Source of the DNA: Pisolithus tinctorius
Lineage: Eukaryota; Basidiomycota; Agaricomycetes; Boletales; Pisolithaceae
NCBI GenBank assembly: GCA_024663395.1
Contig: JANFAH010000002.1
Coordinates: 744,001-808,000 of the forward strand
DNA: 64,000 nucleotides
Direction of reading: 5' to 3'
The position numbers and the translations under genes are program-made. Under the pieces are notes generated by a model that was not told the origin of the DNA, ran no database searches, and worked only from the letters and a program-made list of their open reading frames with translations. Below are positions 53,889 to 64,000 of the stretch, one piece after another. Within the stretch, counting starts at the first letter, position 1, and every line of letters begins with the position of its first letter.

Positions 53889-56603
53889 CTAGTATCTACA
53901 CCTTTTTGATGGCACCTGCAATGGTGATGAGGGCAAATAACCAGTTCCAATGTCCTCCAACCAATCCTCATCCTCTGTAAATTCCCCTTCATTTGCTTGC
54001 TCAGTGGGACATTCCTGTTCCAGTTCCATCTCTTCAATGGCCATCAACAGCTCATCATCTCCTTCTGACATTACATCCCCTTCATCAGAGTCATTTTCTT
54101 CTAATACTGGTGCTGTTAGATCCTCTGAAGCATGAATTCCACCAGGATTATGTGTGGCAGCAAGGCAATCCCTGATGTCTTCTGCTGTAGGTCCCCATGG
54201 CCTAGATGCAGCCCATGCATATGGCATATGTTGAACCTTGGCCTCCCATTTGACATGTACTGCAACAATGGAATCCCTGTAGGCATGCAGGTGATACTTG
54301 TAATATTCATCTAACTCCCTATGAGATGGGACATAAACATGGTATTTGCACTCACCTGCCACATTTTCCAGAGCAGACTTTACACTCAGCCACTCCATGG
54401 AAAACCATTCCTGTATGATAGACCACTCTCTTGACAACCTTCTTTCTTCTTCATTACAGCGATCAACTTCCAACATCAGCCTGATTCCCTTGTGCACACT
54501 CTCATCAGCAAGCCAACATGGGGTGCTAGCACTAAGCTCCTCAAGACCATCCTGCCAAATATCACTATCAACATCCAGCTGAAAGATACCTTTAGAAGGT
54601 ATGGGATTGGGAGGGATGGCACCAGGTGGTGCCTTACACAGTCATATCATACTCTGCAGTTCACCACAGAGATTATTGTATGTGGTGACAAGTTTCAGGA
54701 TGGTAGGCTCTTGTTGTTTTATGGATGACTCCACATGTGACTGTAAATGGTTTTCTACATGATGTTATTGAACATAGCAGCCAGAAATAAAAAATTGCTC
54801 ACTACTGGAAGAGGTCCCATATGACAATTGTAGTTGCTGGAACTCAAACTTGTGCTGACGAAGTTGTTCCCTTATCTGAACCTTAAGTGCTTGTGCATTT
54901 GTTTGTGTTTGGAGCCACTTGTTGTTCCTCAGCAGATGAAGGTCAGTTTGGGCAGAAAGTCCCAATGAAGCCTTTTTCTTCTTGAGGGTCTGGGCTGCCT
55001 TTGACAGTGACCCTTTTTCTGCAGCAAGTTGTAGATTGTAGTCAACAATGTCATTGACACAATCACCAACAAGATCCTTCTCTAACTGATCCACATGGCA
55101 CTGATAGTCCTCAACTGTGTTCTCCAGAGCAAGAACATGTGCCAACTGTTCAGAACCCTTGTTCTTTGACTGACCTACAGGTTGGTGAGTCATATGATCA
55201 CACACACACAAAGGGAACAGACTAACAAGGTAGAAGTTGAGTTTGTGCATGTACTTGTGCAGCCCACTCATGCTGTAGAGTCTGCATGTCAACATGCAGA
55301 GCATGAAGAGCCTCCAAAGCCACCAATTTCCTACTTTTGCAGAGGGACCATTTCCTGCTCAGCCACTGGCCAAATGCATCAAAAGACTTCTTGTCCAAGT
55401 GTCAAATTTGATTGTCAAGGACAAATAATCTCTGATGATACTAAGGGTAAAATGAGCACTGGAATTATATTTGAAGAAGAGTCAATGCTTACCCCAGAAA
55501 CTCAAAGAATTGGAATAAGCATTTTTAGGGCACTCCATAGTCACTCACACCCCTCACCATCTGACAAGCCAAAGCCTACACATTTTTGTGGGTGATATAC
55601 CAATTGGCATGGCCATTGATGACCATAAGCATGGAAGACAGAAATACCAAACTTCAACCTGGAGAGTATCCCATCATCAAGGAGTTTCCACTTTCAACAG
55701 CTATGCTCCAATTGACAACCAATGTCATATAAGAGGCCAACAGTCATCTTGGCAGGGAGATGGTCAAAGAGATGTTTCACCAGCACTAGGGCATAGTGCT
55801 GCTTTTCCCCTGCTGATGTCATATTAACCAACCAGAGGACACAATCATGACAACACAACAAACCCATAAGCCCTGTATCTGCAAAAAATTGTGTGCTGGC
55901 CTTTTGCCTCTTTTCATCTGCTGCATGGAAAGAATCTCCACACCCATCCAACACAGAGGCAGGCACCCTCATTCCATCCTCCAACCTGTCCTGCTGGTTT
56001 TGAGTCTGAGAATGATGTTGACTGGTTGGGAGGGATCTCTGTTTCTCAATGAAAACCTCCATGGCCTTCACCTCTGACTCAGGGATGAATACAGTGCTGG
56101 TGGGATTGGGAGGGTCATCAGTGGCAGATTTGTTGGTTCTCTTCTGAGTGAAACATGCATCTAAGCAGACAATGCAGTCAAAGCTATTGGGTCTCAGTCA
56201 TCTAGTCAGCAACAATGAGCTTGTCATTGACTCACTCATCCTGAGGAGGGTTAGAGCTCTGTAAGTCACCTCCCCCAAAGCAAAGAGGACAGTGAGCACA
56301 TAGGTAGTCACTTGGCCAGGGGCTATCTTGCTGTGGCATGGAGTTTGGGTGAAAGGACTGGACCATAGCAGAAATATGGTCCTCCACATATATTGTCAAT
56401 ACAGTATACCAATGATAAGCATTACTGAAACACTGCCAGAGATTGTCCTGATTAATTGAATAAGCACCCATCATTACACCAGAGATATTTGTGTGGGTAC
56501 ATGTACATTCAAACCATGATGATATACCAATACAAGAAGTAGCATACAGGGTGGATGTGAAGATGAAGGCAGAGATCCAGTGATGGTGTTTGGAAAAGTA
56601 CAT
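53889..56603 (-). pseudogene. KDZ (Kyakuja-Dileera-Zisupton) transposase, decayed and 5'-truncated
   Basis: Minus-strand pieces in order: DYLCAHCPLCFGGG (near 56290-56250), DCIVCLDACFTQKRTNK (56190-56140), EDGMRVPASVLDGCGDSFHA, DEKRQKASTQFFADTGLMGL, HDCVLWLVNMTSAGEKQHYA, MTVGLLYDIGCQLEHSC, then in another frame FGISVFHAYGHQWPCQLVYH and CVGFGLSDGEGCE, then QSKNKGSEQLAHVLALEN with a coiled-coil segment to 54765, and RLMLEVDRCNEEERRLSREW to an acidic C-terminus at 53889. At least three frame changes plus stops. The N-terminus is cut where the gypsy-A copy 3 LTR starts. Family assignment is from the DGC..ADEKR and GLLYDIGCQ motifs. Confidence 0.8.
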
Positions 56604-56624
56604 ACCTTGAACAACAGTCTATAC

Positions 56625-56913
56625 TGTAAGGACTCGGTCTGATGCTGTCGACTGAATGTTCAGATGGTGAATTCTCTATGACAGTCTTACTTATCTTCTC
56701 ATTTGTTTCTTGATCCTACTTTACCCATAGCAGTACTCTGACATATTTTGTGCCTGTGCCCTAGCCTATAAAATGGCCCATGTAGCGTACTGTACAGGGA
56801 CTCTCTTTTCTACCTTGAATCAAACAGACCTTTCACTCTGGAAATGAGTAGTATTTAAGAAGAATCCTGGTGTGGTGTTGTTGCAAGTCTTATAACTTCA
56901 CATCGCCATTACA
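56625..56913 (+). repeat. 5' LTR of gypsy-A copy 3
   Basis: TGTAAGGACTCGG..CATTACA, 289 bp, same length as both LTRs of copy 2. The 5 bp before it are TATAC; the partner duplication is outside the window. Confidence 0.9.
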
Positions 56914-58123
56914 TATTTTTTTCCTGTCCCAAATGGTCAAAAGAAAACTCAAACTCTAAACAAACCCCTTCAATACCTTCTCAACCATCTGCAGGCTGAT
57001 CCCCTGTTGACACTCGAGTAAGTATCTGAAAACACTTAACAAAAAGAAATGGTTAATACCCATTCTACTGCACACCGAGGCACCTGCACTCGAGCTTCAT
57101 CCCTACCCCAAAGCCCAACGACTCAGCCTGGCACTGAGATTGTTGGTGTGTCCCCTCTACCGAAGCTGACCCCACTCAGGAGTCAGTACTCTACCCCAAT
57201 CGAAAAACCTGCTGCTGGTAACATCTGGAGTTATAGCAATGTGGTAAGGTCTGGCTCAAGGAGCCCTAGTCTGGTGCCCCAAGGTGCTACTGTTGATGTT
57301 CCTGGCTTGAGGACTAGCTTGCTGGTGTATCCCAGTGACATTGGAGTCCTGGAGGCCTCACAGGCTCATACTGTTAGAGTCCTAGTAGCGACTCATAGTA
57401 CAAATAACATCTTACCTGATAATGTCCACTGCAACTCTTTATCCATCTTCCCAACAAGTGATATGGAAGTGGAGCAGAACGACTGGACAGAGGTGGTGCG
57501 TAAGAAGTCGTGTGAGTGACGAGCCCACAGCATGTTAAGGCCAGACCAGACAAATGCTGTCTGAAGGGCAGAGCGGCAACTGACCCTGGATGAATGAGAG
57601 AAAATCTGGAGGAGGTCGTTGTTGATGATGAGGGATAACCCTGAAGTGACCTCATCAGAAGGTGATGAGCCCTCTGCTAAGGGTGAATGCAAGGGAAAGG
57701 GACCTGATCCTAGGAACTGGGGGAACCTGAAACTTAGCAAGAATGAGATAGACCCAGATGTGCAATGCACAGCCCTTGCATTGTGGAACACTGCTAATAG
57801 ATTGGCAAATGAGAGTGATGGTGACCAGCCCAGACTGTCAAAGGGGAACAATCCGGAAAGCACTGCACAACCCACTGAGGATGAACTCCCGGAACTGCAT
57901 GGTGGGGAAGATGAGTGGATCCCTAAGAGGAGTAAGCTAAAGTGTTCAAAGAAAAACAAGAGGAGGGTGACCAAACCCTCAAGGGAACCTCCAAACCTGA
58001 TAAAGGAGATGGTTGATAAAGTCGTCTGTCAAGATCACAAGAGGCATGAACGACAGAAAACACCGAGGGCTATGGAGCCTGTAAAACAAATCAATCCAAA
58101 GAGCTACATTGGACTCGCCTTTA

Positions 58124-58160
58124 GAGTCTGTACGGTATGCTCGCGTAGTCTCGCTACACT
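58124..58160 (+). repeat. Harbinger left TIR
   Basis: Matches 61292-61328 in inverse orientation with about five differences, mostly CG versus CA/TG. Confidence 0.85.
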
Positions 58161-58282
58161 CTTTGACAATTCTACAGAGATATATTGGGTGATTAGTAAG
58201 AATGGTCGGAAATTGAAAGTTGACTGCCAGCTGCGATGCTCATATTGTGCTCATATCGCTGATCAATGCTCGGCATGCAGCC

Positions 58283-59639
58283 ATGGACGATGAAGAAGCA
58301 CATCAATCGCGAGAGCTCATACGAGAGAAGGTCCTTGTCATTGTCCAGATTCTTACCAAACTAATGGTCGATCTCCTCTCTGGAGAGATCCCTAAGAATA
58401 TACAGCCATACCACACATCTGCGCTTTCTGGAGAGGCTTGGTTGGTTGAACTGATCCTTGGTCACCCAGACCATAGATGTTGCGAGTTAGGTATGAGCGT
58501 ACACACGTTCAAAGAAATTACTCTCGAACTCTGCAACCATGGCTACCAAGCCTCGAAGCACACCTCTCTTGAAGAACAGCTCGCAATTTTTTTGTATATG
58601 TGTGTCACTGGCCTACCAATCAGACATGTTGGAGAATGTTTTCAGAGATCCAATGATACAATCTCGAGGTACGTTTTGATTCACTTTTCCGCACCCATTT
58701 CTAACAGCATCTGTACTTAGATACTTCCGCAAAATGGTTACAATCTTTGCTTCTGAACCCTTCTATTCGAAGCACGTATCACTCCCATTCGCTTCTTCAA
58801 CTACTACTATCCACCCAAAAATCATGCGGAGTCATAGGTTCTGGCCATACTTCAAGGATGTGATCGGTGCCATTGATGGCAGTCATATTCCCACTTCCCT
58901 GCCACTTCATGACTGCACCACATACTGCAACCGAAAGGGCACCATGTCCCAGAATTGCATGTTCGCCTGTGACTTTGGCATGAATTTCACTTATGTATTG
59001 ACTGGCTGGGAGGGTTTGGCTACGGATGCACGAATTTTCCAGGAAGCATGCGCATCAAGCCTCGATATTCCCCAAGGAAAGTATCTCCTTGGCAACGCTA
59101 GTTTCCCATTGTCAGAAGGAGTCCTCATACCTTACCGCCGCACATGCTATCACCTGGCAGAGTGGCGACAAGCATCATTAAGGTATGCATTTACTGCGTG
59201 ATTGATATCCATTTACTTCCCGTTTTACAGGCCTGCAAACAAAGAAGAGCTTTTCAATTTGTGTCACTCGTCTGCACGGAATGTTGTCGAACGAATCTTT
59301 GGTGTCATCAAGCGTCATTTCCGAATTCTTCTTCTCCCTCCAGAATATCCTATCGAGATCCAGGCACTCATTCCTGTCGCCCTATGCGTTATCCACAATT
59401 TAATTATGTTGCACGAATGGGATCCAGATGCTGATGGAGAAATGCCGGAGGGGGATAGCGGAGGTGATGGGGGTACTGGGGAAGTTGGCAACATCGAGCA
59501 AGAAGAAAGCGCGCTATCAGGGGATGACGAGGGAGACGACGACCCTCAAGAATTATCAGCCAGGGCGTTGCGCGATTCTATTGCTGAGGCAATGTGGCAC
59601 GACTACCAGGAGTATCTGCGGAAGCGAGGGCAAAGTTGA
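58283..59639 (+). CDS. PIF/Harbinger DDE transposase
   Basis: Exons 58283-58668, 58721-59182, 59231-59639; introns 52 and 48 bp with GTACGT..TTAG and GTATGC..ACAG. Starts MDDEEAHQSRELIREKV. HTH-like region SLEEQLAIFLYMCVTGLPIR. Catalytic core: VIGAIDGSHIP (first Asp), LTGWEGLATDARIFQEA, then GKYLLGNASFPLSEGVLIPY, RNVVERIFGVIKRHFRILL (Glu), and an acidic tail ending YLRKRGQS. In relatives the block before FPL normally reads with D-x-G; here it is N-A-S, so the second catalytic Asp appears replaced by Asn. Otherwise the frame is intact over about 418 codons. Confidence 0.9.
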
Positions 59640-59930
59640 TCATAGAGATTGTTTTATGTACACTTTTCTCACTTTCTAAATGAATATCTCTGGATCATCC
59701 TTTGCATAACAAAACACCGGGTCAGATAAATTGCGAGCAGGGATACAAACATGATGGAGGTACTACAACACAAGGTCATCTGGAATGAGTTTCTGGTTAT
59801 GAAGACAAGTCTGAATCCAGTTTCTACGAAGGGTTTTATCATCCAACATGAGGTATAAATCGATTGCCCCCCCATCCATATGGAACGCTTCCATCAGGGC
59901 CGTCTTAGCTAACAGGGGAAGGTCATCATC
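59640..59930. other. Intergenic region between converging Harbinger genes
   Basis: No gene seen; it must hold both 3' ends. Confidence 0.5.
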
Positions 59931-61199
59931 TCACCATGCAAGCATCTCCATGGCGGTGTGCATATGCTCAGTACACCTTTGCTGTGCGGCAACTGCAGAC
60001 GACGAACTGATAACAGACCCAAGGTATGAAAGGGAACCCTGTACACTGATGAGTAAAGCAGGCGTAGATGTTTCTTTGCTCTTCTTCGACTTCTTTGAAG
60101 AGCGTTCTGCATCGTCCTTGATAGAGAGCGACTGGAGCGCAGCTTGCACTGATGGAATTTCAGCAGAGGGTGAAGCAGGGTTGGTGTCCGCATGTGTACA
60201 CTTCCTACTTGATGGCATAGAGCTGGTAGTTGAGGGGGGATATGAGCTAAGTAATGTCGTAGGGGAAGCAAGAGTTGGCATGGGTGGATTAAATTGCATT
60301 GAAAATAGCTGGGACTGCACATTCATTCTGTTAGCAGGAGCTACCTTGTCGACGGACATTTGATCGATCGCATCATCTTCAATGATGCCGGCAGAGCTTC
60401 CAACCTGAGGAGTAATGAACTGTAAAGCAGCAGAGGACATGGATGGGGTCATCACTGGATCGCTGGAGGTATGGCTAGACGGGTTTACGAAGAGGCCAGG
60501 ACCACTGGCACCGGATACAAATGCCACAGAAGTTGTAGGATGGTAGGCACGCATACCACGGGCTTGGTCATTTGGAAACAGCAACTCCATCGCCATAAGC
60601 AGGGGCCAACCGACATTTTTAAACTGGCGCATAGCATTCCCAGGTTGGCCCTGTCAATGGATGTTATCGATGTCAAGCGATGGACCCAAGATGATGGACA
60701 CATACCGCTAACCACTCCTTGAAGTCGCTTTCCTCACTCTCAGAGATAATATTCGCCCCATTTTCATTATCCCAATGCTTTCCAGAATGACCTCGCCATA
60801 AGTTGATATCCCTCAGCATGGATTTGAGCTGTACCAATGATGATCGATGAGGCTAAACAGGCACTGGGGAGGGAACAGGATACTCACATTACTGAGCTTC
60901 CCTCTGCACATATCAGAGGTCTTCATCGCACCTTTTTGTTTCAGGAATTTCTTGTTTATGTGGGCAGCAGCTGCACTCCAAGTGGCAGACTTGAACGACC
61001 CATTGCCCATCTTGCCAGCAATTTTCTCGTCGACAAGGAAAGTGACAAGGGCCTCTTTCTCTTCCTCAGTCCAGTTGGCTCGATCCTTATCGGAGGGCAT
61101 ATCTTCAGTCACTAGCTCGAGGCAAGACTCACCAACAAGTGTCGCTAGTGCTGTGATAATCGGTAGGAGGGGTTCCAGGGGTTCACTATCCATCATCAT
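59931..61199 (-). CDS. Harbinger Myb/SANT-like DNA-binding protein
   Basis: Second gene of PIF/Harbinger elements; in the family it binds element ends and helps the transposase into the nucleus. Exons 61199-60888, 60828-60706, 60650-59931; introns 59 and 55 bp (GTGAGT..ACAG, GTATGT..ACAG), 384 residues. Starts MMMDSEPLEPLLPI. Myb/SANT-like part: NWTEEEKEALVTFLVDEKIA, FKSATWSAAAAHINKKFLKQ, then SNLKSMLRDINLWRGHSG across the first splice, HWDNENGANIISESEESDFK, EWLA, and after the second splice FKNVGWPLLMAMELLFP. The C-terminal half is Ser/Thr/Pro-rich with a KKSKKSKE basic patch. No lesion seen. Confidence 0.85.
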
Positions 61200-61291
61200 T
61201 GGAGCGGTTCAAAATACAAACTCCGCAGCATGGCAGAGCGATGGCTTGCCAGGATCACAAACAAAGTAAAATACCAAAGCCGGCAAGCAAC

Positions 61292-61328
61292 TGTGTAGTG
61301 AGACTACGCGAACATACTGTATGGACTC
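61292..61328 (-). repeat. Harbinger right TIR
   Basis: Inverse of 58124-58160, ending GGACTC before TTA. Confidence 0.85.
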
Positions 61329-62665
61329 TTAAGCACCTTGAAAAGGATGAGAAGTGCTCCAAAAGATCCAAAAATAAAAGGAAGGCAAAGCACACCTCAG
61401 ATTTGTCAAGTGACGATGATACCAGCTCATCTGAGTCTGCATCTACCACAAGTGAGAGCTCAAGTGATGACTCTATATCATCAAACTCCAGTAGTGATCC
61501 ATCCAGCTCTTCTGGCGTGAGTGATGATGATTCTTCTTCAACAACCAGCAAATCATTGTTGAGCTCAGGTGGGTCGTTGAGCAGCTCAAGCCACCGATGT
61601 GGCAGACCTCGATGCTGTAAGGGTGGTAAAGGAAAGAAATGCAAGTCTAAGAAGTGTTCGAAAACACATCGCAAGACGACTCTTAAACCCATCCCACTGA
61701 ATAAATACAATGGGTCTGGCGATGTACATGCCTTTCAATGGTTCATGACCAAAGGGGCCATGTACATTACAGATGGCTGAGTCGAGCCTAAGAAATGTGT
61801 GTTCATCCTATCCCACTACCTAACAGGCAAAGCACATGAGTTTTATGTGCAGGAAGTCTCAGGAGACCCTTACAAGTGGAGGCTCTCGGATTTCTTTATG
61901 CAACTATTCAACTATTGTTTCCCCATTGATTTCCGAATGCTGCAAAGAGAGAAACTGCAATCATGTTATCAGAATTCTAAGACAGTAAAGAACTACTTGT
62001 ACGAGCTCAATGAGCTATGGAACATGATTGGGGAGACCGATGAATGCACGAAGGTCCACAAGTTCTGGTCAGGGCTCCAAAAGGAGCTCCAACAAGACCT
62101 ATGGAAAGAGAAATTGAACCCAGAGATCTCATCACTCAAGAAGATCTCGGCATCTGCAGAGATCCTTGAGATCACCCAAACTGTTGCTGGTGACTATACT
62201 CACAGGTCTAAATGATGAAGGAGTAAACACTGGGCAGTGGGAAGCGCTGCAGTGGCACCAGAGGGTCCCAAACCTCAAAGGTTGGGACACAAGTGAAGAC
62301 ACGAGAGGAAGAGGAAGTTTAAAAATGAGGGCTACCGAAAGGAAGCCACTATGCCTGATAACCTCAACCAGGGAGGGAAATGCACCAGATGTCAGGACAG
62401 GTGGAAGTGTGATGTCCCAAAACTGAGCAAAGAGGAGCAAGAATGACATAAGGCAGAGGGCCTGTGTTTCATCTGCCATAGGTTGGGACACTTCTCAAGG
62501 AACTGCCCCAATCATCAGGTTGTGTCCAATGCCAGCAAGTCTTCAGGTGTAACAAGCTTTGGTGTGGGCATTGACTTCAGAGATATTGAGTGCCAACATC
62601 AATTGGCAGCTTCGTCTAGGAATGGCCCTGATGTATCCTTGAACTTCATTCAGGCCTGAGGGCCT

Positions 62666-64000
62666 ATGATTTCAGAAGATGGGGACATACCTGACGAGGA
62701 CCTCCCAGATCTGGAAAGCATCTCTGATGATGAAGATTACAGGGCTAGCAATAGTGTCACTTCTGGAGAGGAAGACCCAAATGAAGGAATGCATATCTAC
62801 ACCTATAGGAGTGACCAGGTCCATGGAATCTGGTGGGTGGGTACAAAACTAGGGCACCCCCTGGAGGACAGGGCCATAGAACGGCTATCCAGGATCTGCT
62901 ACCCTGGTGATGACCTGAACTCGTTGTGCACTTATATGGGCTCCCAATTTCTTGTCTATGATCTGATGGATGGCTGACACATGATTGTGGAAAGCAAACG
63001 AGATGTATTAGGCCCAGGAGACAAGATTACAGTTGAAACAAACCTGCTAATGAACCCTGCTTTCTGACTCGATAGTTGGTACTGGTTTTGAAAGGGAGAA
63101 TGCACTGGTATCCCAAAGGCAGAACTGAGAAGCCAAGAATGCACATGGACCTGGAGATTGAACCCCATGGGGTGTCCTATTGAGGATTGCATTATTGCTA
63201 AGCTTGAGGAGCATAGTCTTCAAATTCTGGAAGGGGGAAACTCAGGACGGTTTGCATGTGTTAGGGAAGATAAGATGACCATCAATGTACTTGACTATCA
63301 CCTGGCAGTCCGCCTGGTCCTCTCGCTGGAGAGGGTCTCTAGACCAGACTTTGGCATCGTGCATTGGCATGCTAAGAGGCTGTTCCATGTGTGTGTAACT
63401 TTCACAAGCAATGACCCCCTGGAGGACAACAACTTGGCAATCTGCGCACTATTCAAGGGCGGGAAGCGATGAAACCAACAAGATGGCAAACCAGCTGGAA
63501 GACACACCATGTGGCATGATCCAACTGAACAGTGTAAAATTCTGCAAGGAGGATAAACTAAGGCTACAGAGGAACTCCTCGATAGCCAAAAGATTTCACA
63601 TGAAAGATACCAAAGCCACTGGTGGTCGTCATGCATGTGAATGGCCACCTGGTGTGTGCGCTGATCAATACAGGATCGCTGGCTGATTTCATGTCAGTAA
63701 TGCTTGCAGAGCAACTGAAAGTGAAACGTATCTCGCTTGAAAAGCCACTCACCATTCAGCTTGCTGTTCAGGGCTCATGATCTAAGGTGAACTTTGGCAC
63801 TAAGGCCCACTTCCAATACCAAGGGATTGACTGTGAATGATACTTTGATGTCATGAACTTGCAGAACTATGATTTAATCCTAGGGACACCATTCCTCTAT
63901 CAGCACAAGGTAATGGTAGGGTTACACTCTCCTAGAGTCGTTGTCAGAAGTGTTACACCCACCGAAATGAAGGGAGTGCAGGTCTCGACCCTGGAATCAT
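62666..64000 (+). pseudogene. Gypsy-A copy 3 pol start (linker and protease), truncated by window
   Basis: MISEDGDIPDEDLPDLESIS, KLGHPLEDRAIERLSRICYP, EDKMTINVLDYHLAVRLVLS, then the protease ALINTGSLADFMSV-type reading near 63660-63700, in which Asn replaces the catalytic Asp. Several TGA stops. RT lies outside the window. Confidence 0.8.

Larger units (their letters stand above)
58124..61328. mobile_element. PIF/Harbinger transposon, complete, two genes
   Basis: 3205 bp, terminal inverted repeats about 36 bp long starting GAGTC(T/C)(G/A)TAC(G/A)GTATG, flanked by TTA at 58121-58123 and 61329-61331, the TWA-type duplication of this superfamily. It splits the gypsy-A gag sequence GCCTTTAAGC, restored on excision. 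Two genes face each other: transposase on plus, Myb/SANT-like protein on minus. Confidence 0.93.
57049..62660 (+). pseudogene. Gypsy-A copy 3 gag, split by Harbinger element
   Basis: MVNTHSTAHRGTCTRASSLP at the start, stop TGA at 57517, more TGA near 57570 and 57597, then open to KSYIGLAF at 58123. After the Harbinger insertion it resumes KHLEKDEKCSKRSKNKRKA-like (61331 on), the Ser/Asp block, capsid-like KKCVFILSHYLTGKAHEFYV, PYKWRLSDFFMQLFNYCFP, LNELWNMIGETDECTKVHKF, and the CCHC knuckle CFICHRLGHFSRNCP (62464-62508). TGA stops at 61778, 62213 and 62444. The GAGGGCCT repeats that flank the deletion in copy 2 are at 62456-62463 and 62658-62665. Confidence 0.85.
56625..64000 (+). mobile_element. 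Gypsy-A copy 3, 3' end beyond window
   Basis: 5' LTR 56625-56913, gag interrupted by a Harbinger element (58124-61328), knuckle, linker and protease start. It continues past 64000. Stops seen are TGA. CpG content is intermediate. Confidence 0.9.

Noticed and set aside
55182..55827. Plus-strand open frames over the KDZ region
   Set aside because: The minus strand there reads recognisable KDZ motifs (GISVFHAYGHQWPC, GFGLSDGEGCE); the plus frames are shadows.

Overview
The window looks like a repeat-rich region of a basidiomycete (Agaricomycete) nuclear genome. The reasons are short introns of about 48-64 bp with GTNNGT/AG borders, chromodomain Ty3/gypsy elements, Plavaka- and KDZ-type transposases, and captured pieces of fungal genes (chitin synthase myosin-like motor, fatty acid synthase alpha ketoreductase). 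Only one ordinary host gene is clear: the 5' part of ASTRA-associated protein 1 (Asa1), which runs off the left edge. Almost everything else is a transposon or a transposon inside a transposon.

Layout. 1-892: Asa1, minus strand. 1084-9719: an 8.6-kb element with 1.3-kb terminal inverted repeats and a 6-bp GGCAAT duplication. It carries an integrase-core (rve-like) transposase with a disabling stop, a Cys-rich partner gene, a BTB-like gene, and chitin synthase motor fragments that lie partly inside both inverted repeats. About 9726-20155: a decayed Plavaka (CACTA-type) transposon that carries a captured FAS2 ketoreductase segment. That segment is broken by a 903-bp solo LTR and contains a four-copy 215-bp tandem repeat. 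A second Plavaka ORF, a tRNA-like (SINE-like) stretch and a 336-bp palindromic MITE follow.

20156-49613: a nested stack. A degenerate gypsy copy (called gypsy-A copy 1) is split at 22121/44150 by a copia-like LTR element in minus orientation (22122-44144, target duplication CAGCT). Two more retrotransposons sit inside that element: gypsy-A copy 2 (24095-35295, duplication TTTAG), itself split by an unclassified insertion at 27646-29507, and a nearly intact chromovirus (35474-43138, duplication GCTGT) with a spliced antisense gene. Removing the two insertions restores one continuous 820-codon-scale reading frame in the copia-like element. A 784-bp solo LTR (46005-46788) interrupts the second half of copy 1.

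49614-52548: the 3' part of another gypsy element (minus strand), whose chromodomain is broken by a 1577-bp hairpin element with 571-bp arms and a TA duplication. 52549-53880: minisatellites. 53889-56603: decayed KDZ transposase (minus). 56625-64000: gypsy-A copy 3, running off the right edge, with a complete two-gene PIF/Harbinger element (58124-61328, duplication TTA) inserted in gag.

CpG content tracks apparent age. The chromovirus, Harbinger element and 14.2-kb solo LTR are CpG-rich. Plavaka, KDZ and gypsy-A copy 1 are almost CpG-free. Nearly all premature stops in the gypsy-A copies are TGA at ancestral CGA. All family names rest on motif and sequence recognition without a database search.
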